Positions 40,641-49,865 are shown, counted from the first letter of the stretch. The stretch is DNA of 64,000 nucleotides from Methanospirillum hungatei JF-1 (GCF_000013445.1 NC_007796.1:2826936-2890935), one strand, 5' to 3'. Program-made: numbers and translations. Notes: generated from the sequence alone by a model not told the origin.

Positions 40641-42349
40641 CAGAAAACGGTATCCTCAAATTTTTCATGCTTCTTATGCAGGTATTGCCATACCTTTTCT
40701 GACGAAATAAACCCGTCATCAAGGCGATCAATGAGCTTATCAATCCTATCAACCTCATAGAGGATACGATCCTTTTCAGGAGACTCATTTTCATCAACCA
40801 ACGTGGAGATGATGGTCAATGGATTTCTGATCTGATCATTTAAGGCGCCCATATGAACCAGGTTCTCTTCAAGTTGTTGGTAAAGCCGCTCCTGGTTCTG
40901 CTGAAACTCTACCTGGCGGGTGATATCACGGGCAATAATAAAAACTAGACTATTCTCATGATATCTGATATCCCGGATGATAATATCGAAAACGACCTGA
41001 TCTGAGCTGGCATCAGATATCTGCCCTGAAGAAACCGGAAATGACCATTCAAACCTGGTACCCGATCCTGCAGGGTGATCCAAAATCCGCTGACAGAATC
41101 CATGAAGCGATGATGAATACCGGTTGTCTATATGCACGGAAAGTTGACACAAATCCTGACCGATGAATGTTCCACGTTCTTTCTGAAAAATAGCAGAAAA
41201 GGCCTGGTTGCAATCTACGATTTTTGTCCCGTCTAATACACAGATGGCATCCTGCGCTTGTTCAAACAGAATTCTTATTCGCTCTTCTGCTTCAGCCAGT
41301 TCTTCCTGGGTCCGGGCAAGTTCATCCTGATGTTTCCGAAGTGAGGAGGCGGTGTTATCAACTGCCTTTACCAGCGGAGTCAGCTCTACCGGGGCATTTG
41401 GGAGAATGCAGGGTTGACAATCAGGACTCTGTGATGAATCCAGGATATTCGCAATTCCTTGGAGATGAAAAAGCAGATATCTGCGGTAATACAGAATGAG
41501 GCCGGCGAAAAAAAGGCCGCACAGAATGGCGGATGTGAGGATCAAATATAGTATCAATGAGGATGTATAGGGAGTTCTGAATGGTATTTCAGTTTTCACA
41601 AGGTATGCAGGATTGTCCCGAATGTCTGAAATAACGCTGTATATGATGAACTTCTGACCTGATGGATCCAGTTCTGCATACGGGAGAGAAGCTTTGACAT
41701 ACTGTTCCCGATCTGCATAAGTTCCAACAATCTGAAATGGAAATACCGAATTATCAGATATCTCCATAATCCGGTCTTCATCAAGATATCTTCCAAAAAT
41801 GAGATATCCTTCCTGCGGGCCGGTCTCATCACTCCGGTAGATCCCTTGAACCGCGATAAGGACCGGACCGGATTTCAGAGGGATGATACCAGTAATCGGA
41901 TCAACCAGATCAGGATCGGTGAGAAGCTGATATCGCGATATCAAATCAAATACATCATCAGGTATGGGAACTGCCGATTGCTTTTGAGAATCATACCCCT
42001 TCTGGAAGACAACTCCCCCGGTTTTATTTAAATAAATTGCAAGATCAAGTTGTGATGCTGAAAAAGTTCCATCCTGAAGATTTGACTGGATATACTGATA
42101 GTTCCCATCCTGGACAAACTGGTAGGTATCATCCCATACCCCCCAGTCATGGGTAAATAATGACAGGCTCTTCTCTTCCATCTTCAGGATTTGAACGACC
42201 TTTTCTGCGACTTCCGGAGCAGTTGCACGTTCTGCATCAGTAATTCCCTGCATGACCGTGAAATGCGATACCAATAATACTCCGGAGATAAGCAGAGTAG
42301 AGAATATAAGAGTTGCCAGAATAAGGTGCCCGAATACAGACTGTCGCAT
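40640..42349 (-). CDS. CHASE4-PAS membrane sensor with a degenerate kinase end
   Basis: Protein of 569 aa from ATG 42349, preceded by GGAGAT (frame open to 42373). One N-terminal helix (HLILATLIFSTLLISGVLLV) and a second near residue 275 enclose an extracytoplasmic CHASE4 domain (SLFTHDWGVWDDTYQFVQDG). A HAMP-like linker with coiled coil and a PAS domain (~345-470) follow. The end has LNDQIRNPLTIIST, which aligns with a histidine-kinase H-box but has Asp where His is expected, and there is no ATPase domain. Likely a non-catalytic signal relay or a dimerising partner. Coupled to rlmH by overlap. Confidence 0.85.
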   Translation of the reverse strand: MRQSVFGHLILATLIFSTLLISGVLLVSHFTVMQGITDAERATAPEVAEKVVQILKMEEKSLSLFTHDWGVWDDTYQFVQDGNYQYIQSNLQDGTFSASQLDLAIYLNKTGGVVFQKGYDSQKQSAVPIPDDVFDLISRYQLLTDPDLVDPITGIIPLKSGPVLIAVQGIYRSDETGPQEGYLIFGRYLDEDRIMEISDNSVFPFQIVGTYADREQYVKASLPYAELDPSGQKFIIYSVISDIRDNPAYLVKTEIPFRTPYTSSLILYLILTSAILCGLFFAGLILYYRRYLLFHLQGIANILDSSQSPDCQPCILPNAPVELTPLVKAVDNTASSLRKHQDELARTQEELAEAEERIRILFEQAQDAICVLDGTKIVDCNQAFSAIFQKERGTFIGQDLCQLSVHIDNRYSSSLHGFCQRILDHPAGSGTRFEWSFPVSSGQISDASSDQVVFDIIIRDIRYHENSLVFIIARDITRQVEFQQNQERLYQQLEENLVHMGALNDQIRNPLTIISTLVDENESPEKDRILYEVDRIDKLIDRLDDGFISSEKVWQYLHKKHEKFEDTVF

Positions 42350-42436
42350 GGAGATCTCCAGAATGAGTAACAATTGCGATTACATATTTCTATTATCAGC
42401 CGTTAAGGTTATGCTGCACCACCAGATAATGAAAGC

Positions 42437-42934
42437 ATGAGTTCAATGACAGAAAAAGAGATGAACACTGGCGATCCGGCTCCGGATTTTTCACTCCCGG
42501 ATCATACCGGAACCATGCATACAGCTGCTTCATACCGGGGATCATGGTACATCCTCTACTTTTATCCGAAAGATAATACAACGGCCTGCACCGCAGAAGC
42601 TCTGGCTTTCTCAGCAGTCTATGAAGAACTGGCAGAACTTGAAATTCCAGTTATCGGAGTAAGCCCTGACACCATGGAAAGTCACCGGAAATTTATCGAA
42701 AAGCATGATCTCATGATAACATTACTTGCGGACGTAAACCATGAGGTCATCGGGGCATATGGAGCATGGAAACGAAAGAAGATGTACGGAAAGGAATATA
42801 TGGGTGTCGAGCGTTCCACCTTTCTTATCGATCCGAATGGAATCATCCGGGAGATATGGAGAAATGTGAAGGTGAAAGGTCATGTCGAGGCGGTGACCAG
42901 CAGACTTCGTGAACTAAAAGCTGTCATACCCTAA
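42437..42934 (+). CDS. bcp: Peroxiredoxin (Bcp/PrxQ type)
   Basis: Protein of 165 aa of the AhpC/TSA family: PAPDFSLPDHTGTMHTAASY, LYFYPKDNTTACTAEALAFS with the peroxidatic Cys near residue 52, IPVIGVSPDTMESHRKFIEK, and GVERSTFLIDPNGIIREIWR. The loop reads TTACTAEA instead of the usual TPGCTxEA, and the resolving Cys five residues on is absent, so it would work as a 1-Cys enzyme. ATG at 42437 used; a second ATG, 12 bases on, is possible. Convergent 4-nt overlap with the next gene. Confidence 0.9.
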   Translation: MSSMTEKEMNTGDPAPDFSLPDHTGTMHTAASYRGSWYILYFYPKDNTTACTAEALAFSAVYEELAELEIPVIGVSPDTMESHRKFIEKHDLMITLLADVNHEVIGAYGAWKRKKMYGKEYMGVERSTFLIDPNGIIREIWRNVKVKGHVEAVTSRLRELKAVIP

Positions 42935-43875
42935 AAGACTTCAACCCCGTCGTCAAGTGGTTCAATAAGACGCTCCCCGGTGAAGGCATTAATCTCGACT
43001 ATCTTTTTCCCCTTGATTTGCCACACCGGAACATAGAGCTCACGAAGCTCCAGCGAGATGTTTTCCGGTTCAGGGGCCAGATTCTTCTCTTCATAGAAGA
43101 TGGCATCACCTTTCACCTGTCTTATCCGGACTCGTTTTGTCATAGAACTAATGAGATGACTGGTAATCTTCTTCTCTGCTTCCGCGTGGGATATCGAGGG
43201 TTTGGAGATCTCACTCCCCTCCGGGATCTCCCGCCGGGTTATGGTATCTCCGTCAATATCAATAAGCGCGCCATTGATGGCATTCATCGCCCCTGAACCG
43301 CTCCCGTCAAACTGGATATTCTGATCCTTATAACCGGCACTCCCTCTGCAGGTATACTTAAACATCCAGCACGGAAGGAACCGGAGGGTAGCCACTCCGG
43401 GGATACCGGCCTTCTCCTCAGCCTCGTCACGGTGGATACGGACCGGGAGATGAGGGATCCTGACGCCGCCTTCTGACTCGTGATGAGTCCGCGCTTTGTA
43501 TGAACCAGTCTCTTCACTGCCATCCAGTGGAAGAACCAGTGTCTTTCCCAGGACACGGGCGAGCACTGCTTCACCGGCATACATCGCAAACTCCTCCGGG
43601 TACCAGACAATACAATTATCTGCCGTAATTGAAGGATTAAACGTCACTAGAATCTTTTCGCAGATCTTCTCTTCCTGCCCGACGCGGATAGTATACTCGG
43701 TTTCAGAGTATGAATCTGCCGCACCCGGATCATCTGAACACATGACCAGAAGATAGGTATTATTCCTGATTGCAGACAGATCCAAGGGTGCTGGTGCAGT
43801 ATGGACGTCAAATCCCGCTGCCTTTAGGATATCTGAAACTGCACGTGATGCCTTTTCCCTGGTTCGCTGCTCCAT
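42931..43875 (-). CDS. Conserved archaeal protein of unknown function
   Basis: Protein of 314 aa from ATG 43875 (frame open to 43896). Residues ~1-120 have alternating strands and helices reminiscent of restriction-endonuclease-like folds (YLLVMCSDD, KILVTFNPSI). The remainder contains RFLPCWMFKYTCRGSAGYKD, a basic GlyX segment, and an end YVPVWQIKGKKIVEINAFTG, a strand-turn often seen in zinc-ribbon or membrane-associated domains, though no CxxC is present. I do not recognise the family by name. Divergent from the DUF128 gene by about 60 bp. Confidence 0.65.
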   Translation of the reverse strand: MEQRTREKASRAVSDILKAAGFDVHTAPAPLDLSAIRNNTYLLVMCSDDPGAADSYSETEYTIRVGQEEKICEKILVTFNPSITADNCIVWYPEEFAMYAGEAVLARVLGKTLVLPLDGSEETGSYKARTHHESEGGVRIPHLPVRIHRDEAEEKAGIPGVATLRFLPCWMFKYTCRGSAGYKDQNIQFDGSGSGAMNAINGALIDIDGDTITRREIPEGSEISKPSISHAEAEKKITSHLISSMTKRVRIRQVKGDAIFYEEKNLAPEPENISLELRELYVPVWQIKGKKIVEINAFTGERLIEPLDDGVEVF

Positions 43876-43937
43876 ACCGTACTGTATACCGTCCAAAAAA
43901 AGAATATTTTTCTATCTCCGGGCTCGTACAATGAGTC

Positions 43938-44684
43938 ATGAGTGAATTCCTCAGGTTTGTCAGTCACCAGATTGAGGATTTTGCTATGCAGGTCACATTC
44001 AACCCTGTTGAGGGTACCGGGACTGTTGTGTATAATCTCTCACTCGTGCGTGTCGAAGACCTTGAGCAGACAATATCAGTGTTTCGCGCAACCTGTGAAG
44101 CCGGAGTGTCACCAAGCAGCCTTATCCGGATTCTCTATGCGGGCGAAGAACTGGATGGATTTGTGATACCACAAAATTTCTGCGGCATCCTCACCCTGTG
44201 TAGTACAACCCTTGACGGCCTTCTCCTCCAGCGGGGGATACCCTCCAATCCAATCGGTGGTGGTGTTATAGAAGTTGCAGAGAACATTCCCAAGCGGTTT
44301 ACCCATCTGATAAAATACGAATATACCACGATAGATCCGCTTCAGGTGCTGGTGTCCCAGGAGATAACATCAGTCCACCAGGTCATGAAACACGGCAACG
44401 GGAGTATTCTTGGGAATATTCGTGAATGCCACATGGAAGCGGAGGATGATGTGGAAGAGGTTCTTGATGAACTGACTGAGGGTTATTTTACCGGCATACT
44501 GGACCTGGGTCTGCCAAATACTCCCTGCCTTGGAGTGGCTGTTGATCCCCAGTACATGGGACTTGCCGCCCTTGGTGGTACCAACTGGATGGCTGCACTC
44601 AGGGAGGAGGGTATATCGGTGACCATGCAGGCAATGAAGGGTCTGTGTGACATCTCAACCATGGAATTTGTTTCACAACTCTAG
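43938..44684 (+). CDS. NrpR-like DUF128 effector-domain protein without HTH
   Basis: Protein of 248 aa consisting of one DUF128 domain, the effector domain of NrpR, the nitrogen regulator of methanogens that binds 2-oxoglutarate: GTVVYNLSLVRVEDLEQTIS, LYAGEELDGFVIPQNFCGIL, LCSTTLDGLLLQRGIPSNPI, GGGVIEV. NrpR proteins carry an N-terminal winged helix and often two DUF128 units; here there is neither a winged helix nor a second unit. It may bind a full NrpR encoded elsewhere, or act as a separate sensor. Followed 53 bp later by pgiA. Confidence 0.8.
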   Translation: MSEFLRFVSHQIEDFAMQVTFNPVEGTGTVVYNLSLVRVEDLEQTISVFRATCEAGVSPSSLIRILYAGEELDGFVIPQNFCGILTLCSTTLDGLLLQRGIPSNPIGGGVIEVAENIPKRFTHLIKYEYTTIDPLQVLVSQEITSVHQVMKHGNGSILGNIRECHMEAEDDVEEVLDELTEGYFTGILDLGLPNTPCLGVAVDPQYMGLAALGGTNWMAALREEGISVTMQAMKGLCDISTMEFVSQL

Positions 44685-44737
44685 AGAACTAAGTCGTAAT
44701 GCGTATATTTTTATTTATGAGGAGTCGATGAAATTAC

Positions 44738-45442
44738 ATGCAGCCAATCCCACTCGTAAACCCGGATGTCAGGGACTGCTCTGAACTTCTCACGGTAATG
44801 GCAGACCCAGACTGTAGAACCGGGGGGCCGGCATATGAGATGTTCAGGGGGCTTTATCTAAATGATCCGGATAAAAAGTGGCTGGAGGAGCACAAGATCA
44901 GATATGATATAACCAGGATTCCCGGACAGGTGATCTGTGGAGAGTGGATAAAAACCAAGGGCCATTATCACCAGTCTGCTCCGGACGGGTATGCATTTCC
45001 GGAGATATATGAAGTGCTGGAAGGGGAGGCATTGTACCTGCTTCAAAAGATTGACCTCTCAGATATCATCCTGGTGAACGCACGAAAAGGAGACCTTGTC
45101 CTGATTCCTCCCGGGTATGGACATGTCACCATCAATCCGTCAGAGGATACCCTTCTTATGGCAAACCTGGTTTCTTCCGCTTTTACAAGCGAATATCTTC
45201 CATTTGAAAAGATGCAGGGAGCAGCATATTATCTGTTCGCCGATGGAAGAAGAGAGAGAAACCCACGGTATCCGGAAACAATCCCGGAATTGCGTGAGGT
45301 AACCTGCTATGGAAAACCGCTCCCCGAACCTTTTCCACAACAGGCACTCTACTCCTGTGTGGGAGATGAAAAGAGCCTGGCCTTTTTGAATAATCCCGGC
45401 TCGTTTTTAAAAGAGTATCAGGAACTTTATCTTTTTATGTGA
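44738..45442 (+). CDS. pgiA: Archaeal cupin-type glucose-6-phosphate isomerase
   Basis: Protein of 234 aa. It interconverts glucose-6-phosphate and fructose-6-phosphate with a metal bound in a cupin barrel. Metal ligands visible: His-x-His in TKGHYHQSAPDGYAFPEIYE near residue 75, Glu in the same segment, and His in LIPPGYGHVTINPS near residue 128. Length exceeds the Pyrococcus enzyme (about 190 aa) by an extra 40 residues at the C-terminus. Convergent 16-nt overlap with nadE. Confidence 0.92.
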   Translation: MQPIPLVNPDVRDCSELLTVMADPDCRTGGPAYEMFRGLYLNDPDKKWLEEHKIRYDITRIPGQVICGEWIKTKGHYHQSAPDGYAFPEIYEVLEGEALYLLQKIDLSDIILVNARKGDLVLIPPGYGHVTINPSEDTLLMANLVSSAFTSEYLPFEKMQGAAYYLFADGRRERNPRYPETIPELREVTCYGKPLPEPFPQQALYSCVGDEKSLAFLNNPGSFLKEYQELYLFM

Positions 45443-46164
45443 GGTGCGGGTCGCTGTTTATGGCCTGCCCGATGAATTTTTTCCATTACTCTCTGTTCAG
45501 CAGGGCTCTTCGGTTTCCATCCCTGTTTTTCAAGGTTGGTGATGGCCTCATCAATAACCGCATAGGGCATACCCAGTTCATCTTCATCAGTCTGATTATG
45601 CCATAGTCCTGCGGACGGGGTTTTTTCTATTACCTTTTGAGGGAGTCCAAGATATCGTGCAAGATCCCAGACCTGAGTCTTAAGGAGGTGCATGATCGGC
45701 TGAACATCTGCTGCGTTATCACCAAACTTTGTGCAATACCCGAGGAGATATTCAGTATAATTAGAGGTCCCGCAGACCAGCCGGTTCATCTGGTTTGCAT
45801 AATAATACAGCATCGTCATTCTGGTTCTGGCCATAAGATTCCCGACCAGGTATGAATTCTCAGTAAAGTCCGGCATCCTTCTGTATTGATCAATGACCGG
45901 CCCGATAGGTATCGTCATTACCGGGATATGAAGAGACTCGGCGAGGAGGCGCACATCGGCAGCATCTTCTGAAGGAGTAACTGCGGATGGGAGAAAAAAC
46001 CCCTGCACCATATCAGACCCTGCGGCACGAACACACAGGGCTGCAGCGACCGCTGAATCTATACCACCTGAAAGTCCGATAACAAAGCCCTTTGAAGAGC
46101 CTGATATGAGTACATCCTGAAGAAGCGTTATGATGGAATCCGGATCCGGAGAGGTGCCTGTCAT
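45427..46164 (-). CDS. nadE: NAD+ synthetase (ammonia-dependent type)
   Basis: Protein of 245 aa of the N-type ATP pyrophosphatase family; amidates nicotinate adenine dinucleotide to NAD+. PP-loop VIGLSGGIDSAVAAALC near residue 27; LVCGTSNYTEYLLGYCTKFG, DNAADVQPIMHLLKTQVWDL and LWHNQTDEDELGMPYAVID are the family signatures. No glutaminase domain, so it uses free ammonia. The product of the nicotinate phosphoribosyltransferase route ends here. Confidence 0.96.
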   Translation of the reverse strand: MTGTSPDPDSIITLLQDVLISGSSKGFVIGLSGGIDSAVAAALCVRAAGSDMVQGFFLPSAVTPSEDAADVRLLAESLHIPVMTIPIGPVIDQYRRMPDFTENSYLVGNLMARTRMTMLYYYANQMNRLVCGTSNYTEYLLGYCTKFGDNAADVQPIMHLLKTQVWDLARYLGLPQKVIEKTPSAGLWHNQTDEDELGMPYAVIDEAITNLEKQGWKPKSPAEQRVMEKIHRAGHKQRPAPHIKR

Positions 46165-46207
46165 ACCTGCTCAGTAGATTATCAGAGGAAGAAAAAAGAG
46201 TGCCTGA

Positions 46208-46924
46208 TCAGCCGGTCCTATGCAAATGATTTTTCTCAAGATCACACAGGCGATCCTGGTACCTGATAAGAGAGAACGGAACGGAGGGGTGATTTCGGGT
46301 AAGAGAAGACAGGAAGGTATGAACATCAGGATCAGGATAAGCCTCGTTTTCGATAGGGATGTTCATCTCAGGTGCAATACGTCGCAGTTCGTCAAGAGGG
46401 ATCTCGCGAAAGGGCCTCAGACAGAGAACCGGGGAGAGGTCAGGATCATGAAGGATTGAAGTCCAACTCCCCGAGAGCAAAGAGCCCAGTACCTGTTCCG
46501 CCTCTTCATCAAGCGTAGTGCATCTGATCATACGATCTGCCCCGGTCATCAGTACACTATCCCTGATACTTCGGCCCTGAATTTCTTCTGTTCTGATAAT
46601 GATGGTTGAGGGGAGATGAGGTAAGATCTTAGAAACCTCAGGGCTATCGCACCCATTATGCAAAAGAACGAGCTCCATCCCAGGTCGTGTTCCAATTACC
46701 TGCACCAGAATAGAGAGGAGAGAGAGACATGCCTGCCCCTCCCATACGATAGCAAGAACTGGTCTTTTCCCCAGTCCTCCATCAAGCCGGATACTTCGCT
46801 TTACTCTGACCAGAACATCTGCAGCAAGATGGACTGCGCACAGATACCGGCCTGAATAACGCTGATGGATGACGGACGGTGCCCTGCATCTGACACAGGG
46901 TTCACGGGTATGGATCACGCTCAT
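46208..46924 (-). CDS. TtuA/Ncs6-like protein lacking the ATP-binding PP-loop
   Basis: Protein of 238 aa. An N-terminal zinc-knuckle (C10, C13, C29, H32: REPCVRCRAPSV, RYLCAVHLA) and the following VRVKRSIR match the start of TtuA/Ncs6 tRNA 2-thiolation enzymes. The later TTLDEEAEQVLGSLLSG and LCLRPFREIPLDELRRIA match their 'LDDEAxxxLxNxLRGD' and 'RPLREIPExEV' segments. Where those enzymes have SGGKDS this one has VWEGQACLS, and the catalytic cysteines are not evident. It is therefore probably not an active ligase. It lies 43 bp past nadE, on the same strand. Confidence 0.6.
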   Translation of the reverse strand: MSVIHTREPCVRCRAPSVIHQRYSGRYLCAVHLAADVLVRVKRSIRLDGGLGKRPVLAIVWEGQACLSLLSILVQVIGTRPGMELVLLHNGCDSPEVSKILPHLPSTIIIRTEEIQGRSIRDSVLMTGADRMIRCTTLDEEAEQVLGSLLSGSWTSILHDPDLSPVLCLRPFREIPLDELRRIAPEMNIPIENEAYPDPDVHTFLSSLTRNHPSVPFSLIRYQDRLCDLEKNHLHRTG

Positions 46925-47068
46925 AAAATGGTATCCAAAATGTCTGATAGTCCTTTACAGGTTTTCCTGCGATCGGCATGAACTCTTGGACAAATCTTTC
47001 GAATCTGGGAATAAATTATGATCTGATACGATGCACTATAACATACCCGGATTATAAAATATACGTAA

Positions 47069-47929
47069 ATGGACCTTTCTGCAGACCATATCAAATCCCT
47101 TCATAAATATGAACTCCGCATTCTCCAGTCAATTGAATACCTCATGAGCAGGTATTCCTGGGTACCGGAAGAGGAACTGGTCCACAACTCCCGCCTTTCT
47201 GCCAATGAAGTCCACTTCAGACTTTCAAAACTGATGGAGAAAGGAATGGTTAAGTATTCACAGGTCCCGTATCCCGGGTACTGCCTTATTTTTAACGGAT
47301 ATGATACCCTGGCAATATCTCATCTGGTAAAAAAGGGGATTATCAGTTCACTTGGATCCTGTATCGGTGAGGGCAAGGAGTCACGAGTCTATGAAGCACT
47401 CGGAACCGGCCCGGTTATCCTCAAACTGCACCGGATAGGACAGCGATCATTTCAGACAGTTCGGCGGGGAAGAAACTACCTTCCTGAAAAGCAGCATTGT
47501 CCCTGGGTGCTTGCATCACATTTCTCTGCCGAACAGGAATACCTCGCCTTGTGCACGCTTCAGAACCATGTCAGGGTCCCAACGCCCCTCCTGATGAACA
47601 GAAATGTTATCGCGATGACATATATCGCAGGTGACCGGTTATCTGACTGCACGCTGGAAAATCCGCGGGAAGTTTTGGATGAGATAATTGCCCAGGTCAG
47701 GGCAGCATACTCGCGTGGCTACATCCATGGTGACCTGTCAGAGTATAATGTCATGTTTGACGGCGAAGAGATCTGGATCATCGACTGGCCACAATGGGTC
47801 TCGCCACATCATGAAAATGCATCCGAAATCCTGGACCATGATCTTGAGACCATCACAAAGTTCTTTCACCGGCGGTACCGGATCTCTTCTGATATGAATG
47901 AAGTCAGGAGTCTGGTGACCGGGTGCTGA
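47069..47929 (+). CDS. rio2: RIO2-type atypical protein kinase
   Basis: Protein of 286 aa. The N-terminal winged helix of RIO2 (residues ~1-80: HKYELRILQSIEYLMSRYSW) is followed by the kinase: GEGKESRVYEAL nucleotide loop near residue 95, catalytic YIHGDLSEYNVMF near residue 222, and metal-binding IDWPQWV near residue 238. RIO2 acts in small ribosomal subunit maturation. Its stop overlaps the DUF460 start by 7 nt, so the two are co-translated. Confidence 0.95.
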   Translation: MDLSADHIKSLHKYELRILQSIEYLMSRYSWVPEEELVHNSRLSANEVHFRLSKLMEKGMVKYSQVPYPGYCLIFNGYDTLAISHLVKKGIISSLGSCIGEGKESRVYEALGTGPVILKLHRIGQRSFQTVRRGRNYLPEKQHCPWVLASHFSAEQEYLALCTLQNHVRVPTPLLMNRNVIAMTYIAGDRLSDCTLENPREVLDEIIAQVRAAYSRGYIHGDLSEYNVMFDGEEIWIIDWPQWVSPHHENASEILDHDLETITKFFHRRYRISSDMNEVRSLVTGC

Positions 47930-49863
47930 TATTCGGAATCGATCTCATAACCGGATCTGTAAGATCCCGGACCGTCCAGCCAAAATATGCATTGGTACTA
48001 CTCAAGGACGGCGATATTCAAAAAGAACTCTCAGTCTCGCTGCACCGGCTGGTACGGCTGGTTCATCGGTATCAGCCAGAGATCCTTGCGGTTGATTCGG
48101 TCCAGGAGATTGCACCCCACACACAGGATCTCTACCGTTTTCTTGAACAGCTTCCGTCAAAGACAAAACTGGTTGTAGTCACCGGAGGAGATCGTCAGGT
48201 CGGACTCATCCAGGTAGCTGCACGATATAATATCACCTTTGACCGGTTTGATCCCTTTGCAGAAGCCCGTGCCGCAGCCCAGGTCGCCTTTCACGGGGCT
48301 GGTGTGGAAGTTGTTGCATTTGAAAAAGAGACCGAGATTACCATAACCAGAAACAGATCTCCAGGGAAAGGTGGGTGGAGTCAGAACCGGTATGCACGAA
48401 AGATTCATGGGAATGTACTCCGGTATGCCCGTGAAGTGGAACAGGACCTGCAGAACCGGGGGCTCTCCTATTGGAAAAAGGAGTATAAAGCCTTTGGCGG
48501 TGTGTCCAGGGTAACCTTTCATGTCAGGGAGGACCGTGACCAGATCCCGGTCTCATCCTCGCGGGGCGGTGACGTTCAGATCCGCCTGTCTGGAAAACAC
48601 CTTGACAGGATCCAATACCGGCCCCTTACCGCACGGCCGAAATATCTCATCGTGGGGATTGATCCCGGTACCACCATCGGGATTGCAGCTCTTGATCTGA
48701 ACGGAGAACTGGTCAAAGTCCAGAGCTCACGCCAGATGACCATGGCCGATGTCATCGAGCTGATCTGGTCCCTGGGAAAACCGATTGTTGTTGCTTCAGA
48801 CGTTGTTCCCATGCCCTTTACCGTTGAAAAGATCCGTCGTGCATTCCAGGCTGTCCCCTATACCCCACGTCAGGATATTTCTGTTGAGACAAAGTATGAG
48901 CTCGCCGGCAAATACGGATATGGGAATGATCATGAACGTGATGCCCTTACCGCAGCTGCTGAAGCCTACAAGTACTGGCGACATAAATTTTCAGGAATAT
49001 TAAAACGAGTGCCGCCAGGTGTTGATCTCGATGAGGTTCGTGCCGGTATTATCCGTGGGCAGTCGTTAGAGAGAATCCTCAGTGAAAGAAAAGTGCCGGT
49101 TCGGACTGCACTGGAGAAGAAACCGGAAATCAGTCTTGATACAACAGACGAACGGGTCAGGATACTGGACGGGACGGTGAAAGATCTGAGAGTCCTGGTA
49201 TCGGATCTGCAACAGGAGATCTTATCACTGAAGCGCCAAAACCAGGTATTATCAAAGAAAATAGCCGAAATGAAGATAGAACGGCAAAAGGGAGTCAACG
49301 CTGAACCGGAGATCATAAAACGGGATCAGATCATCCAAAACCTCAAGCACCGGCTCAGGCAGGAAGAACGTAACAATAAAAAACTGCAGAGAAGGCTCAA
49401 AAGGATGAAAGAGACGACGGATGAACTCCGGCCACAAGGTACCAGGGCGATAAAAGTGCTTCCAGACCTGTCACGTGAGAGTGTGCGTCTGCTTATCGAA
49501 CGGGTCGGCATCCAGCCAGGAGATATCCTTTATGTCAAGACTCTCGCCTCCTGGGGAAAGGGGATTGTTCATGATATTGCACGAAATGGTGTTGAAGCGG
49601 TCATTGTAAACGAAAAAGCAGCGGATACTTTAAGCCATGAACTCCGTGATGTGTTCCTGCATGAGAACCTGCCTGTTGTAGTTTCAAAAGATATGCAGAT
49701 CCAGGTCAAAGGAGACATGGGAACCTGTGACGAAGAAAAATACTCCGAGGCACTTGATGACTGGGTCTGTGAACATGACAAGTTCCTGAAGGGGAAGAGC
49801 GAGGAGATGCTTGAGTCTTTGATGAAGGAATACCTGGCAGAACGTGAACGAAAGGTCAAGTAA
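47923..49863 (+). CDS. DUF460 family protein (RuvC-like, coiled coil)
   Basis: Protein of 646 aa starting at GTG 47923. Two RuvC/RNase H-like segments are visible: FGIDLITGSVRSRT at the N-terminus, and LIVGIDPGTTIGIAALDLNG near residue 242. A long coiled coil follows (about 405-505) with IRKxQE-type heptads, then a C-terminal domain. DUF460 is a conserved archaeal family of unknown function. Linkage to rio2 suggests a role in RNA or ribosome processing (inference). Three bases separate it from thiL. Confidence 0.85.
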   Translation: MLIFGIDLITGSVRSRTVQPKYALVLLKDGDIQKELSVSLHRLVRLVHRYQPEILAVDSVQEIAPHTQDLYRFLEQLPSKTKLVVVTGGDRQVGLIQVAARYNITFDRFDPFAEARAAAQVAFHGAGVEVVAFEKETEITITRNRSPGKGGWSQNRYARKIHGNVLRYAREVEQDLQNRGLSYWKKEYKAFGGVSRVTFHVREDRDQIPVSSSRGGDVQIRLSGKHLDRIQYRPLTARPKYLIVGIDPGTTIGIAALDLNGELVKVQSSRQMTMADVIELIWSLGKPIVVASDVVPMPFTVEKIRRAFQAVPYTPRQDISVETKYELAGKYGYGNDHERDALTAAAEAYKYWRHKFSGILKRVPPGVDLDEVRAGIIRGQSLERILSERKVPVRTALEKKPEISLDTTDERVRILDGTVKDLRVLVSDLQQEILSLKRQNQVLSKKIAEMKIERQKGVNAEPEIIKRDQIIQNLKHRLRQEERNNKKLQRRLKRMKETTDELRPQGTRAIKVLPDLSRESVRLLIERVGIQPGDILYVKTLASWGKGIVHDIARNGVEAVIVNEKAADTLSHELRDVFLHENLPVVVSKDMQIQVKGDMGTCDEEKYSEALDDWVCEHDKFLKGKSEEMLESLMKEYLAERERKVK

Positions 49864-49865
49864 CC

